A stretch of DNA of 64,000 nt, taken from NCBI RefSeq assembly GCF_021869535.1, contig NW_026262668.1, forward strand, positions 76,715,558 to 76,779,557, written 5' to 3'. Under the pieces are notes generated by a model. It had not been told where the DNA came from, ran no database searches, and saw only the letters and a program-made list of their open reading frames with translations. The stretch's first letter is position 1. Each line of letters starts with the position of its first letter. Positions 11,729 through 26,700 of this stretch are shown here, one piece after another. The stretch is from Mytilus californianus (Eukaryota; Mollusca; Bivalvia; Mytilida; Mytilidae). Position numbers and translations under genes: made by a program.

Positions 11729-14700
11729 GTAAGTTTGTATAAATAGGAGCAAGAACACATTAAATAACTAATAACAATTTGAAATATTTGAAAAATTTTG
11801 ATTTATTTAAAACACCAAAAGAAAATTTAAAAAAAGAAAAGAAAGAGGGTTCAATGACCAAAATGTCTGTGAGTTCAGCAATTGACGTCTTGTTTAACAG
11901 TTCATTTGGATATTTCTTGAAGTTATTTTCATAATTTGACATAATGCGTTTCGTACAAATATAAGGACAAATCAATATTGACCATGTAAAATGATTTTAC
12001 TATAATTCTTATTTGTAAGTAAAGTTCACTTTATCAAATTAATTATGCAGAAAATGATTACCATATGATGGAATAAGTAAAAATTTCATTTTTAGAAACT
12101 CTTAATTTAAGGGACACCTTTTCAATGTTCATCGTGTTAATAAACCGGACCATGCGCGTATGGTCGGACCATATGGATATATACGCATATGGTCATCACC
12201 ATACACGTATGGTCTAAATACTCATATGGTCCGGAACATATATAATATATGAATTTATTGACTTTCATTTAAGACCATATGTAGAAAATATACCAATTCT
12301 TCTATATACAAGATACAACACACTATCATAAGAAATTGGAATCCTTGACCCCTCTCCAAACTGAAACAATCTTTGTCTCGCTCGATGTTACCTCTTTCTA
12401 TACCCACGAAGGAAAGATTCCAAGTCTGGCAATTAAAGTAATTTCATTTATAAACATTTTACGTTTATGAAATAGTGTGTATTATTAATTTAATTAGTAA
12501 AAAGAAACTTGGTGACTAATACTCGACATGACCTGTCTAAGAACGGCACAGTTACGAAAAAAGTTGAACAGCGAACATGCTGAAACGTTACAATATATAT
12601 AGATACATAGACTTTATATTGCAACGATTTTCATAGAATCGCATGTATTTTATAGTGTGCCTAAGATGTCTTTCTTGATCTATGAATGTTAAAAAAAAAA
12701 ATTGAAGAAATCCTTTATAACTTCGACACCATGTTAAGGTACAGTTATATTACATAATTGTATTGATACACTCAACAGATATATTAATTACTAAGGGCAC
12801 AAAACCATGAGAAATGGTCTAAGTTTCCATTTACTCTGTACACATTTTCCTTTTCTAATACAGACATTCTGTGTTATTTAACTGTATTTTATAATGACAT
12901 TACATTGTAGCGTCTGAACTTGAACAAGATGAAAGCAAAGTCAAAACTGTAACAAAATTTTCAATAACAAGTAAAATTTACGGTAAGTTTTAAAAATTAT
13001 ATTGTTGAACAATATAGTAATCAAAAATGGATAAGTGTCCATTGGAGACAATGTCCCTTCAACGCTATCAAATTTAGATCAAAACCTTAATGTTGCATAT
13101 ATATTTTAAATAGTTAACAGTATAATATATACTTGTATGAAAATAAAGAGAAGTGATAGGATACCAATAAATAGAAACAATTATTCGTTTAGAGCAAAGT
13201 AAAAAGATGTGATAAAATAAACCTTGTTTTAAACAATGAATAAAATCCAATACCTAGTGTAATCTATAAAAAAAACCGGGATGAAATAGTGTGAAACTAT
13301 GCAAGAGAGAAAACTAACTGCCTGATAAATGCTACAACAATAAACAAAAAACAGTTACAGCAGACATTTCCAAACTACCTATGTGTACAATGTATCAATG
13401 AAATAATATAGTAAAAGTTTGAAATAATGTGTTGTTACTGAACCTTTGACTTAGTGATTTATCTGTTATAATACTTCAATAATGTGTAAAAACTTTCAAG
13501 TAATGTTATTTTTGTTATACATGATGATAATTTGTAGTCATTTATTTCGAACTGATTCTTGATACGTCATTGTGTCATTCCGTTAATCATGTGTAATTGG
13601 TAACCGGAGAGCATGATTTGCCCTCCAAAATTCCTTACTGTACCAGCCGGGATTCGATGCCGGACCCCTGGCATGCACAGTTAGCCACCGCTCTACCAAT
13701 TGTCAATTTGAGTTAAAGAAGTACTCCACTAGCGCAGCTAATGGATGGCGATTATATATCTACTAGGTAAAGGGAAGTAACACCACTAACCCCCAACCTC
13801 AAGAGTCATTTTACTATAATGACGATATCTTTATCACTTTTCCATGCTAGGTATTATTTTTGCTAACCGTGGGTGACGCCAATTTTGTAACCGGAAAGCA
13901 TGATTGTCATGCCTAAATTCATAACTGTATAAATTGGCGTAAACAAAAGGAGTATAAAGACAACAATATTGTTCTGAATTGACATAGGAATGACCATGGA
14001 GCGAAATACAAGCCACTTATATCGTTTTACGTGAGGTAAATTTCGAAGTACAAAATCACTAGGGGAAAGATACCGTTTGTTCAATGGTGCTGTTTATTCA
14101 AATTAATTGCCAAAAGCACATTGTTAAGAAAAAGATGAATATTGGTATTTGACTATAATCAATTATAATATTGATTTCGTCATGTAGCAGTAAATGAACA
14201 AAATTAATAGACTATCAACTTGTTAATTTCAAATGTGGATTTATTAATCTGTTGTTAGAGGATTTTACAAACATACGATCAGAGCACAGATAGTCTTTAA
14301 ATAAAAACATTTTCAATAATACATGTATAAGACGTTAAAGCTTGAGTCTAATTATACTATACCCTTTGAAATTAATATATGATTACAAGCTTAAGGGGAT
14401 AAAAAATATGATTACAAGGGGATACAAAGTATACGTCAATTAGACAGCAATATTACAAACAAAAATTACCCAAAAGATATTTCGAGGTTAACATAAACGA
14501 GGAGGAAGGTATCCAAGGGAGAATCAACACATAAGTTGGAGCGAGACCGACAAAATAATGGAAAACACGATATAGGACGAAAGTGCAGCAACTATCTAAA
14601 ATACACTACATAAAATAGCAGCATACGGTTTCCGTCAGTAAACAAGTCTTCGTACAATGTATCATAATTCCAAATCGAGTCATACAAATGTATATCCTAA

Positions 14701-17700
14701 ATAACTATTTCAGGACTAAATGAATGGTATATATCATACACTATATATATAAACATACTGTAGGAATACAATTTATCGAATATATTCTACGATTAAAAGC
14801 AAAGCGCCATATCCGCAATCGGCTAATTAGAACATTGAGAGTTCATGAACAAGTGCGGATCCCGGATTTTGAAAAAAGGGGAACCCCTGGCAAGCCAATG
14901 TTTGGAGTGATACTTTTAAAAAGTCTATGCATTTATTATATATGAAGCTCCATAAGTGGAGACCGAGTCCCATGCCCCCTCCCCCTCCCCTAAATCCGCA
15001 TCTGATGTACACGGGATACAAATTATATTCGACATTTTAAACTAACAAATAAATTACGTTTTATTAAAAGTTTCGTACTGGGATTTGACAAAATGAACAA
15101 ATATACGATCAAATTAAAGTAAAGGGGATAGAATTATGACCGTTTTGAAAAAAATAATCGAAACTACCATGCGTATAATTTGATACTCCCGACGAGGGTT
15201 TCCACTTCTCATGCCTCGTCTGTGTCGCTCAAATAAAAACAGTTTGAGGACAAAACAATAACTAACTGGAAGAGCCTTGAAAACATTTTTTTTTTGTAAA
15301 AAAAAACCTGGCGCGGAGGCAATCTATGACAATCCTTCGAATGTCGACATCAATGAGTCAAGATAAGGCGTTTGTACATGGATAAGGTATTTGTAATTTA
15401 TGGTTTAGTTTGAACCATAATTCGAATTCCAAAATAATTTATTTTTAATTGTGTTTATAGATCATCCTGATTGTGACGCTAAAGATCCGACTATAGTATT
15501 AGACAAATGTCCTACAGGTTTGTTAACAAAAATGAATATAACCTATGAACTACATATAAACTTCATTCAGTTTGATTTCCTGATTGTAGTTTGCTTGACG
15601 TTCAGTGGTAAAATTTAGAAATCTAGGGTTAAAATCATTGTTCAAAATAAGAAAACATGATGAGGAAAGGGGGGAGTAAGAGTTGATGGTGTTGATGGTT
15701 GTAGTTGCAGTTGTTGCTAAGTTTAAAAGAAGCGAGTAGAATGTTTGCCATTGCTATTATGGAAAATGTTGCTATTTGTTTTCGAGAGAAACTCGGAATA
15801 CTATTGTCGCTTACTTATTGATCCAGGTAATTTGAAATTCAAGAGCATATGGATTTTATGTTTCGTTTGTTAGCAAGGTATATAGTACCGTTCTACACAA
15901 TGTTTCATTGCTCCGGACATTTCATTAGTCGTTTCAAGTTCACTTCAATTTTTTCAAGGAACTTTTGTTTTCGAAATATTTTATTTATTCTAAGAAGTTC
16001 CAATTGGTTTTACGATCACAAGTTGCTACCAATTTGTTCAAGTTTATTCAAATTAATCGTTAGTCATATCGAACCTTCCATAGTCCCTATTATTCACAAT
16101 TGAGGCTTTATAAGTAGATATAAGAAGATGTGGTATAAGTGCCAATGATACAACTCTCCTTCCAAGTCACAATTTGTAAAAGTAAACCATTATAGGTCAA
16201 AGTACGGCCTGGTTAGGTATATGGCTGTGTTGCCGATAGCGGCAAATTAATCAGGCTACAGCTAGTGCTTTTGCTCAAACCATAATTAGAATTATCTGTA
16301 TTTAAAAGGGAGATGTGTTTTGGTTGTCAGCAAGATAACTCTCTACAATAAAACAAATAACAATGATGTTAAGATGTACAGTTCATCGCATGTCTTTCAA
16401 TGATAAGTTAACCCAATACCGTACGATAATCTAGTATATATACAAGACCCCTTAAAGACAAACAGTATTTTTATTTTCAAAAGGGACAGCGATCGGCATG
16501 ATTTAAGTAAATAACATTAAACGAAAAACAATTATGACAGACTCCTGGATCCTGGCTTGGAACAGGCACATACATAGTATTGATAAGCATGCTTGTAAAC
16601 GCCTAAAACTACACAAACCTTGGACCACAGAGTAACAGCGCAACATTGAAGAAGATTGTTAAAGGACATCAAAATGACAAAAAACAAAAAAGTATCAATC
16701 TAAGAGTACTTGAACCTACTGAAAGTTGTTCAAGGCCAAATATGTTAATTTATATGTACACATAAATGCTAGAAATGCTGATAAATTAATTGTCTTCTTA
16801 GCCAGGTGGTTAAATTCAGATTAATATAAAGTATGTAATTTTACTCACCCTCTATGGTCCGTAGGGGGTCAGTAGTGAACCATATAACGAATTTATCGCA
16901 CGCGGGACTTTTCCTGCTGCGTTTTGTAGAAAATAATCAATGAAATACAACAACATCAATAGATGACGTCACCATTAACAGTAGACGTGGCGTCATGAAC
17001 CCCATATGAAATTTACTAGCCCCCTACGGATCCATAGCCATAGGGGGTCACCACGTGACGGCGTTAAACCAATCACAACGTCATAATTTACCCGCGGTGC
17101 GATAAAAAGTATTATCAATGCAATGAATCCAAATAGTTTCTTCAGCTTGGAGATACTAAATTGTTATCACACCACATAATCTTGTTAGACTGAAAACGGA
17201 TATTTAGTGATATAGTTTGTTGTTTGTCTTCTATCGAAGTTGTAGCGAATAGACGGCCTTTTATTATTTATCGATAATGTATTTCATGTGAAAATTTTTT
17301 ATGTAAATATTTTTAATATTGTGTTAAAAAACAAACAAAATCCGTAGTTCTTCTCGTAACACTCATAACAAGGCAAACTTAAAATAATATTTTCGACATT
17401 TCAGATTCTGATAAACCAACCGTATATATAACTCCCGGAAACAGCAGTATGTATGTTCATAGACACGATAATATGACATTAGAGTGTGCATTTGTATCGC
17501 TTGCTAACATTACCAGTTTACAATGGATCAAGCATGGAAAAAATGGACAAACAGTTTTAAATGAAACAACTCATCCAGATAAATTTAGTGTTAGTTTTTC
17601 CGGAGCTTCTCGCAACTTATGGCTTTTTAAATCTGATTTTATACTTGAGGACACAGCTACGTATCAGTGCATTGTTTCTAATCAGAATGGCGAAAATGAT

Positions 17701-20700
17701 GACAATGTAACCGTATTCATATTTGAAGGTCAGTTTATTTATGACAACTCTACTTGAAAAAACAACCCATAAAAAAATTAAGTTGTTTGTTTATTTAAGT
17801 GTTGTTATGACGATTTACTTTAAAAAAAATAATTTATCATTCTATCAGGATTCATGAATCTCTGATGCTGTATAATTTAATACAAAAATTTAAAAAAGTA
17901 CATTTTTGTAAACGATTTAAGACGAAACAAAAGAGATAATGAAAACCATAAGTAAAAGAAAGGTATACATTATGTATATAACGTCATGGCCAATCAAATA
18001 GGTGAGAATAAACAACAGGCAACAAAACAATACACAGTAAACCAAAGATAATTAACATATGTTTAACCATTAAATGTGTTTGTTTTGGTAAAAATTCAAC
18101 AATACATCGAACAAAATGTTATACACACACATAAAGACACACATATACATGAATATATATACATTTATATATACGTGTATTTTCTTATCAATCAGAAACC
18201 CCTAATCCTCAAATAACATTTGAAATATACCCGCTGAATCTTGGTGGAGACGTACATTTGGAGTGCATGATTGACGCGTATCCAGAAATAACGGATGTTT
18301 GGTGGAAGAAAGACGACGAAATAATAGATAAAACAGATATTCGGTACAACGGATCTACTCCACAAGAACCATCGCTCAACATATCAATGACTACTACAGA
18401 CGATATTGGATATTATAGATGCTGTGCAAACAATTCCATAGGTTTCAACTGCAGTAACGATTTTATACTTGGATGTGAGTTGACCTTTCTTTTCTACATA
18501 ATTTAGCTCGTTTTGTTTATAAAAAGCAATGAAATGATGAAGAGATACTTATATATGTGACCTATACAGTAGTAGTAGCATACCATCTGACAGAGAATTT
18601 GAACGAGTATCAGTTGATATAATATGACACCATGTTTTTATTATTTTAATTTCACTGCAAGGGTCAAATATCGATCACCTGATTATAAATACAGAATTTG
18701 TAGATTTCCTAGCTTTACCACTTACTGTTTAGGATTTTGTAAATGTATGACGGGTGATGCATGCATAGAAGGAGACACTTGCATTGTCTTGTCTTACCTC
18801 GTCTGGAGTTATTGCAATTATGATTATTTACATAAAAAAACTTTTTGTCTGTATTCAGGGGAACAGAGCTTCAAGCAACAAAATCGTGCACGTAACTTAT
18901 TGTCAAAAATGCACAGCCTCGTTCCCGAATTTAATTTTTGTATTACGTCATACCTAATGTGGTGTTATATTCAACGTAAACGAAGGTAGGCTATGGTGCT
19001 GTTTATATATGAAGTGCTTGTTTATGCTTTGTTTTCCTTACAAGAAAACGGACTTCGAATAGCTATACCTTCGTTAATATGTCTCTATGGTGCTCTTTTA
19101 TATACCGTTTGTACATGTACCTGGAATTATGGCACATTTTTATTCCAAGGACAGCTTTCATGCATGATGTCTGTCCTCCTTGCAGATACTACGCTTACAT
19201 TTTTTTTATATTAAATTGTAACAATTATTAGTTTTTTCTGATTGATTTATTGCATTTACCTAATTCCAAATGCACAGTCATTGTAAATCGAAAGTTGCAT
19301 AAAATAACGGGGTCTGCTCTGTTTACAGCAAAATATGTGGATATTTTGTTGGTATGATTGATTTTATTATGAAATGAATCAATACATGCAAATATATAGA
19401 TGCTATGTAATCTTTAAACAATTGAGAAAATTTCCTAATTTACAACTGATACATGTAAGATTCATCCATCTTAACTTATTCTAACGAAATCAAAAATTGA
19501 AAGTGACCGATGTCCTTTTCAGACCTTGATATTTGAATTTCTCATGGAAATACTCGTACGACATTATCTCTCCTATATTTAAGTTTCCTTTCAATGATAA
19601 TGATGTTCCGTTTATTCCATCGTACGGAGTGTACATTTCTCAGTTGCTTCGATATGCACGTATTTGCAGCGACGTCTTAATATTTAAATTGCTAGAAACA
19701 TTACTCTATTAAATGGCAAGATATTTTACTTTGCTTTAATATACTTCTTGATAAAGGTTATACAGACGGATACCAAGTTGAAATTAAACGAAAGAAATAG
19801 AACTCTTTATTAGAGAAGGTAAAAAAAGACCAAATTGGTATATTTGAATTGTTTACATCTGTTTCTATGGGCTTTAAAAGTTTAATGAAGGTGCATAATT
19901 TAGGATTTTATGTATCTTATATACGTGTTTTTACTTAATTATAGTATGGAGCCTCGAGATATTTGACACTTTTAAATTATAGACAAATTTTCATAAAACA
20001 GTCGATTGCGGTAGGTGCAAATACATGTGGATCTGTTTTGTGCATAAGCATAAATTCAGCCGAAACAAATACCACAGAAAGATAATAGATTGATCTTTTT
20101 AAATCATTAATTTGCATCTCTGGCCCCGGCGACAGTTTTTTGGGGAAAATTCCTTAAAATGGGCAATCATTTCATCGAAAAGAGAAAGTCGAGTACACCT
20201 TTTTATGTTCGTGTTTGAGTTTACTATTCTGTCTTGAAAACGTATGAAGCAAAAATATTTGATACATCATCTCGCTTCAGAATCTATTATTTTTATATAT
20301 TTAGGCTACAGGTTGATTTAATAACATTATAAATTCACAGTTCTAAAAAATGAAATATATATGTCAAGTGAAATACCTTTCTAATAAGTCATAACAACAG
20401 AGTATGTGTGTTCGAATAAATTTTTTTTACTAAAAGTACTTGACGACCGACTTTACAAGTGGATCTTAAAAATGCATATCTTCAAAAAAACTTAATTTTT
20501 TTGTATGTTGTCTAGGGTTATTAGTCTTCAACCTCTGAAAATGTTTAGTCTGCCCTTCCAAGAAATATTTAATTAGAATTTTTTTAAATGTTTTTGAACT
20601 GTCGAAAATTCCCCCCTGACAACCGATCAGTGAATAGTTTTAAGTTGACTAAATGCAGAAAAGTACATTAAATGATGCTAAATAGCTAGTAGATACATTT

Positions 20701-23700
20701 GTCTTTTAAAATACAACTGGCATATAAGGATCGTAATGGTGCTATGTGGATAAATTTATCGGATTTCAAGTGCTAAATTGGCAGCGCGTCATCCCTACAA
20801 TGTCTTCCATTTTTGCGATGGCATAATGGGGAGATAATTTTGACGAAGTAGAATCCTGACTGGTTATATAGGTATACTGTTGTTGTTAAATCAGAGCATC
20901 TGGTATTTTTGGAATAGACTTTTAATTTCCTGTTTATTATATTTAGTTTGAAGCAACACACAGATGTTTCTTTTGATTGTCTGTTTAGTTTGCTGTGAAC
21001 AATACAAACACTCAGGTCTTCTTGTACTGTTGAAGAAGTTTCTGTATGTAACCTTCTATTAAGTGCAACAATAGATATTAAAGTGTAGGATGTCATTTTC
21101 ATATCTGCATAAATAGCTTTCAGTAGCTGCGATCATACGTTTTTGTGTTTTTATAATCTATTATAAAGGCAAATTGTTTCTGATTACTTTATTCACAGCT
21201 TTTATAGAATTAAGACGATTTAGAACTTTACATATTACATGTTATATATTACATCGCATCTCTTTTTATTCATATGTGTATCTGAAAAGTATAAATTCGA
21301 AATGAGTAGACAGGCATCCTATATGTTTTTATTGTTGACCTTTTTTTAGTGAACGCTAGGCACGAAAAACCCTTTGAAACTTTTGGGGATTGGAGTGTTA
21401 CAGATAATTTTAAGGTTTACATCCTCGCAAAAGACATAAAATCAAAAATAAATGTTTTATTCATTTGTATGATTTTGAGGAGCTATATCACACGCAGATG
21501 GGTTAGTATGCGCAATTCATTTCAGGTAGGCGTTAATAGTAACATTTTTTTCAACACCCCTGTCCATATTATATACTTGGGTATGTATGATGCTCGTTCT
21601 TTATAAGGTGAGACCTTCTCACATATGTCGTTAAAATTTCAGGTGTACCATGTAATCCGCAATTAAGCAAACCCGAAGGGACCTTTGAGATGCGACTGTC
21701 CCATTTCTGTTTATGTGGTTATATTTTCGGGGCTCCTTTTGCGAGTTATTTTTTTCAGAAATTTAGCAAACCCCGAAGGGCCCTTTGTGATGGGTCATCT
21801 CCAAGTGAAAATTCCTGTTTTAACACAGTAAGATTCCTACTAATTTGGATGAAATTATTTTCAAACATTTAATAACTCAGTAGTTTCACATCTTTATCCT
21901 ATGGTCATCTGTTCTTCGAGACAGCAAAAATGGTAACGGTCAGTCAATTATTAAAAATGGCAACATGTCCAACATAATTTTACAGATATTTTTTATTTAC
22001 ATAATATAATTTGAGGCGCATTAGGGATATTGACCCAGTAATTTATGGTTTTACAGTAAATGTGGAAATCTATATCAAAATTTCGCTCAACAGTATAATT
22101 GTGGATTCTAATAGTTAAGAACGATATACCGTGTATCCTCGCTGCTTTCCTCGTTGTGTCATTTATTCACTAAAGAAAGAGGCGGAAAATACCAAGGGCA
22201 CATTCAAAAACCTATAAGTCGAAGAGAAACTGACAACGCCATGGCAAAAAAAGAGATCGGAAACGACGAAAAGACAAACATGTCAACAAAACACTACAAA
22301 AATACTTATATCTGAGTAATACGAACACCACCAATACATGTCAACAAAACACTACAAAAATACTTATATCTGAGCAATACGAACACCACCAATACATGTC
22401 AACAAAACACTACAAAAATACTTAAATCTGAGCAATACGAACACCACCAATACATGTCAACAAAACACTACAAAAATACTTAAATCTGAGCAATACGAAC
22501 ACCACCAATACATGTCAACAAAACACTACAAAAATACTTATATCTGAGCAACAAAACACTACAAAAATACTTATATCTGAGCAATACGGACACCACCAAT
22601 ACATGTCAACAAAACACTACAAAAATACTTATATCTGAGCAATACGAACACCACCAATAACTGGAAGTGATATCAGGTGTTCCGGAAGAGTAAGCAAAAT
22701 CTGCTCTACTATTGAATCCCGTCAAATTGCTCGTCTCATTAACTGATGCCACAAAAGATAAAAAGAGGACGGGATTGTAGTCACACCAGTTTGAGCATAT
22801 CCGTGGTTATCTGTGATGTATATATATATATATTTATTGAGAAACTACCCCTTTACATCGGGGGCAAACACCAGCGGGGTGTTAGTGTTTGCGTCATACA
22901 AACTATACATACAATATATATAGTTACTTATATGTTATATAAGTTATGTTTATACATAGTTTGATTTCCATTACACTCAGTAGTCATTATTTTAGGATTA
23001 TCCCAGGATGTTTTTTTTTTCTTTACTATTGAGAAGAAACAGATTTATTATCTTATCTTAATCAGCTACATGTGAGTTTATCAGGTGTTCTTAGCAGGGT
23101 GTTTAATTACATCAGTTCCATTACAAATATACATGTTTTGTTAATTAGTGACCACTTGTGGCATCTGGCTTTCCTTTATCCTTTGTTTGTTTGCACATAC
23201 ACTTGGGTTTAGTTTAGCTCCTCCCATTTAGGAATATCCCATTAAGTAGTTGTATATTGAAAACCAGTACATGCTGCCTTTAGTGTCCAGTTTTTTCAAT
23301 GCAGATTAAGCAGTTAAAAGAATAATTTTTGCTCAAAAAGTGGCTTAGCTAAAAACTTGCCACCCACAAACCCCAACTTTACACCTTCAATATTGCCATG
23401 ACAGGGGAATCAATCTCAGCACAGTTTATATAAGATTCTTATTGATTTTTCTGCATATATGTATATGTTACAAAATTGCTTAAAAATTCATTCCAACACC
23501 ATTTCATATCAGTAGATCTCAGCAACAAGTAGTGCAAAAATTTATTTTTAGGAGCTATGTTGGATTGGTGTGATGTCAAGCCAGGGGTCTATACTTTGCT
23601 ACTTTTCAGTACGCACATGTACATAGGCTGCTGGTTTAGGCATGGATCAGATAAATAACCTCAGCATCTGAAGCAAGTCCATCATGTCTGGACATTTATG

Positions 23701-26700
23701 AAATTTTATCACTGGTCGTTTCAAAAATTTCACTCATCCCCCAAGAATTTCTGGGGATAAACTGTCAAATTTCATACAAATTCATTCCAACACCAATTCA
23801 ACATCAACACTACTTGGCTTCCTCATAGCCACATACTAGGCTTCCTCATAGCATCATTATAGGCTTCCTCATAGCCTCATAGGCTTCCTCATAGCCTCAT
23901 AGGCTTCCTCATAGCCTCATAGGCTTCCTAATAGCCTCATAGGCTTCCTCAGACATAGCCTCATAGGCTTCCTGATAGCCTCATATGCTTCCTGATAGCC
24001 TCACGCATTTATTTAAAACCATAGTTCCAATTGGATTGGTGTGATGTCAAGCCAGGGGTCTTTACTTTGCTACTTTTCAGTACGCACATAGGCTCTTGGT
24101 TTAGGCATGGAGCAAAAATTTTAATTTTAGCTGAGTAGATTCCCCAAGGGCCAAAATTGAATATAAAATAATAAAAGTTATAGTTCATCTATGATTTATG
24201 TTTCATTCAAACCTGGATACAACTGGCACTGCTACGCAATACATGTATTTACACAGAAGTTTAGTTATAATGGGATAGAGCAGGATTTTGAATTATGTTG
24301 ATTATATTGTTGATATGAGTACTAAATGCTTAATTTTACATATCATGAGTTCAAATGGAGAGTTCTGAAGCAAATCGGGACAATTAAAATATTGCTTAAA
24401 TTAAATGTACTAGGAACTCATTATGTGTGACTTTGAGGATTTTTTTCATTGGGCACATATTTCGGCAAGTTGGAATTAAGGACAGAGACTTACTCAGACA
24501 GGTTTTTAATGTCAGGTCAAAAGATTTTTGCAAGGAGGTAACTGTTTTTCTGGATGTTTACTCAGTCGTTATATACTTTTCATTATTACAAAACACACAT
24601 CCACTGACCAAAGGAGAAATTTGTACAGTATAAACAACAGACACTTAAATATAAAGTACAACATTACAACTAATTATGAATCGACCTTTAGTATAATTAT
24701 CTACAATCCAGAATCGGTACTCTAGTCAAACATGGAACAAATTACAGTTAAAAATAATCAGGACCATTTCTGAGGACTTTGTATAAACAGTGTACGTAAA
24801 AAAAAACATCACTATCAATTAAAAATGACATTGCCGAAACACAATATCATTTTGGAAATCTCGGAGAAAAACTTATATACTCTACATTATTCAAAGACGT
24901 CTGGAACGAGATACAAAAGGTATTATAATGATTCCTTTATGTGCTCTACTCAATTTGTTTTACAGATTCGCCTATCATAATTAATTCTACACATTATGCA
25001 GAAGGATTCATCGGAAAGTCATTGAATATCAATTGTGAAGTGAAATCAGCCCCTAAAATCCTCGATGTTACGCTTCAATTTAAAGAAACGATTGTAACAG
25101 CAAATGTCTACAACGTATCCACTGAAAAACGTCACCAAGAAAAGTTTACATTTACAATTACCGACCCAACAATGCAGGACAGTGGAAATTATACATGCAA
25201 CGCAACTAATGTGCACACATCCAGCATTAGTGATGTAATTACACTGGAAATATATGGAGGCAAGTTCTAATTCAAACTTTACTTTCGCTATTGCTTCCCA
25301 CATATTGGCTATATTTATGTTTTTGGTGTTGCTTTAGCATAAATTGTTTAAAATTAACCGTCAGATTATAGATTAAGATTGAATATTTGAAAACTTCCTA
25401 TGCTGTATTTACTAAATTAATAGTTAATTGTGCATAGTAAATGAATGCAACCATAAACATTGTGTGTGTTTTCGCTTTGACAAAATAATCTAATGTCGCC
25501 TGGAAAACAATACAAATGCGCATGCTTTCTGTGTGTCAGGTTCATTTTTTGTTTTTACAATAGCACATATCAGAGTAAATTCTACAAATTATGCAGAAGG
25601 ATTTACTTTGCAATACCTCAAGTTAATATACGAAGGTGTTCTTGTAAAAATGCAACTGTTTTAGCTCATTTAACTGGTATGATCACATATTCAAACTGTT
25701 TATTTAATTGTTTGCAGTTCTTGGTCCCTGATCACTATTGGTATTTATATTTTTTTTCTTTATGAAGTCACCTGACATTTTTGTAGAAATAGTAAAAGGG
25801 TAGCTTGACATTTTGAGTCGTTTTGCATCTGTCATATCTTTTCTAATACAGTTCTCAGGATAAAATTCAAATAGCTAAAGTTTTACCTTTGTGTTTTGTT
25901 GTGTGCTATGATGGCCATGTTTGTTGGTTGGCGGCGATAACAATCATTTACTTTATGGTAGAGACTCTAAGGATTATTCTGTCATCTTTGGTTAAATGGG
26001 CCTAGTAATTTCAAAGGAAAATACTTTCGAAAAACTGTACGACGAAAACGGACGCCATTTAGTGTGATGGCCAAACTTCGTATTGTAAACTAACAATTGA
26101 GAGAATTCAGGGTTTCAAAACAAAAAAATCTTTAAAAGACACTTTTATTTAAAAAAAAAAAAAAACACTTTGTGCTACTTGGTGTTTTTCATTCATATCT
26201 TAATCAAATCATATTTATTTGTTATAGTAGTTTTACTTGATAAAGAACTATTTAATATCACATCTTACATTCACTACATTTTTGGCTGAAAATATCAGTA
26301 TCAGAGAATAAAAAGATAATGGATCAGGCAAAGTTGACCTGATATAGTTTCAGGGCCTGATCTCCCAAAATTTGTGCATTTTTAGATTTTAACTTTGGAT
26401 CGAGATCATACCTGATATAGGTTTTTAGTAGAAACACGTGTGTTGTTTTAACGAAGTTTGATTTTTTTTTAAATCGTCTCCTTTCCGAGCCGTGTAGGCT
26501 ACGACGAGGCCTTTGATGCGGTTATAAATCTATAATTTTCTGTTAGATCTACAGTCTAAATATAAATAAGAAGATGTGGTATGAGTGCCAATGAGACAAC
26601 TCTCATTTATTTCTTATCATCATTCGAATTGAACTGTCGTAACTACAGTAGTGGAAATACATGAGCGAGTCATTACCCATATTTGTTTATTTTCATTTAA

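Noticed and set aside
13638-13712. Functional tRNA gene on the minus strand
   Set aside because: Acceptor and anticodon stems do not pair convincingly.
18624-18989. 121-codon open frame in intron 5, and a transmembrane-like stretch in another frame at 18769-18850
   Set aside because: No domain in the long frame. The membrane-like stretch follows a weak acceptor in phase 0, which does not match the phase-1 exit of exon 5.
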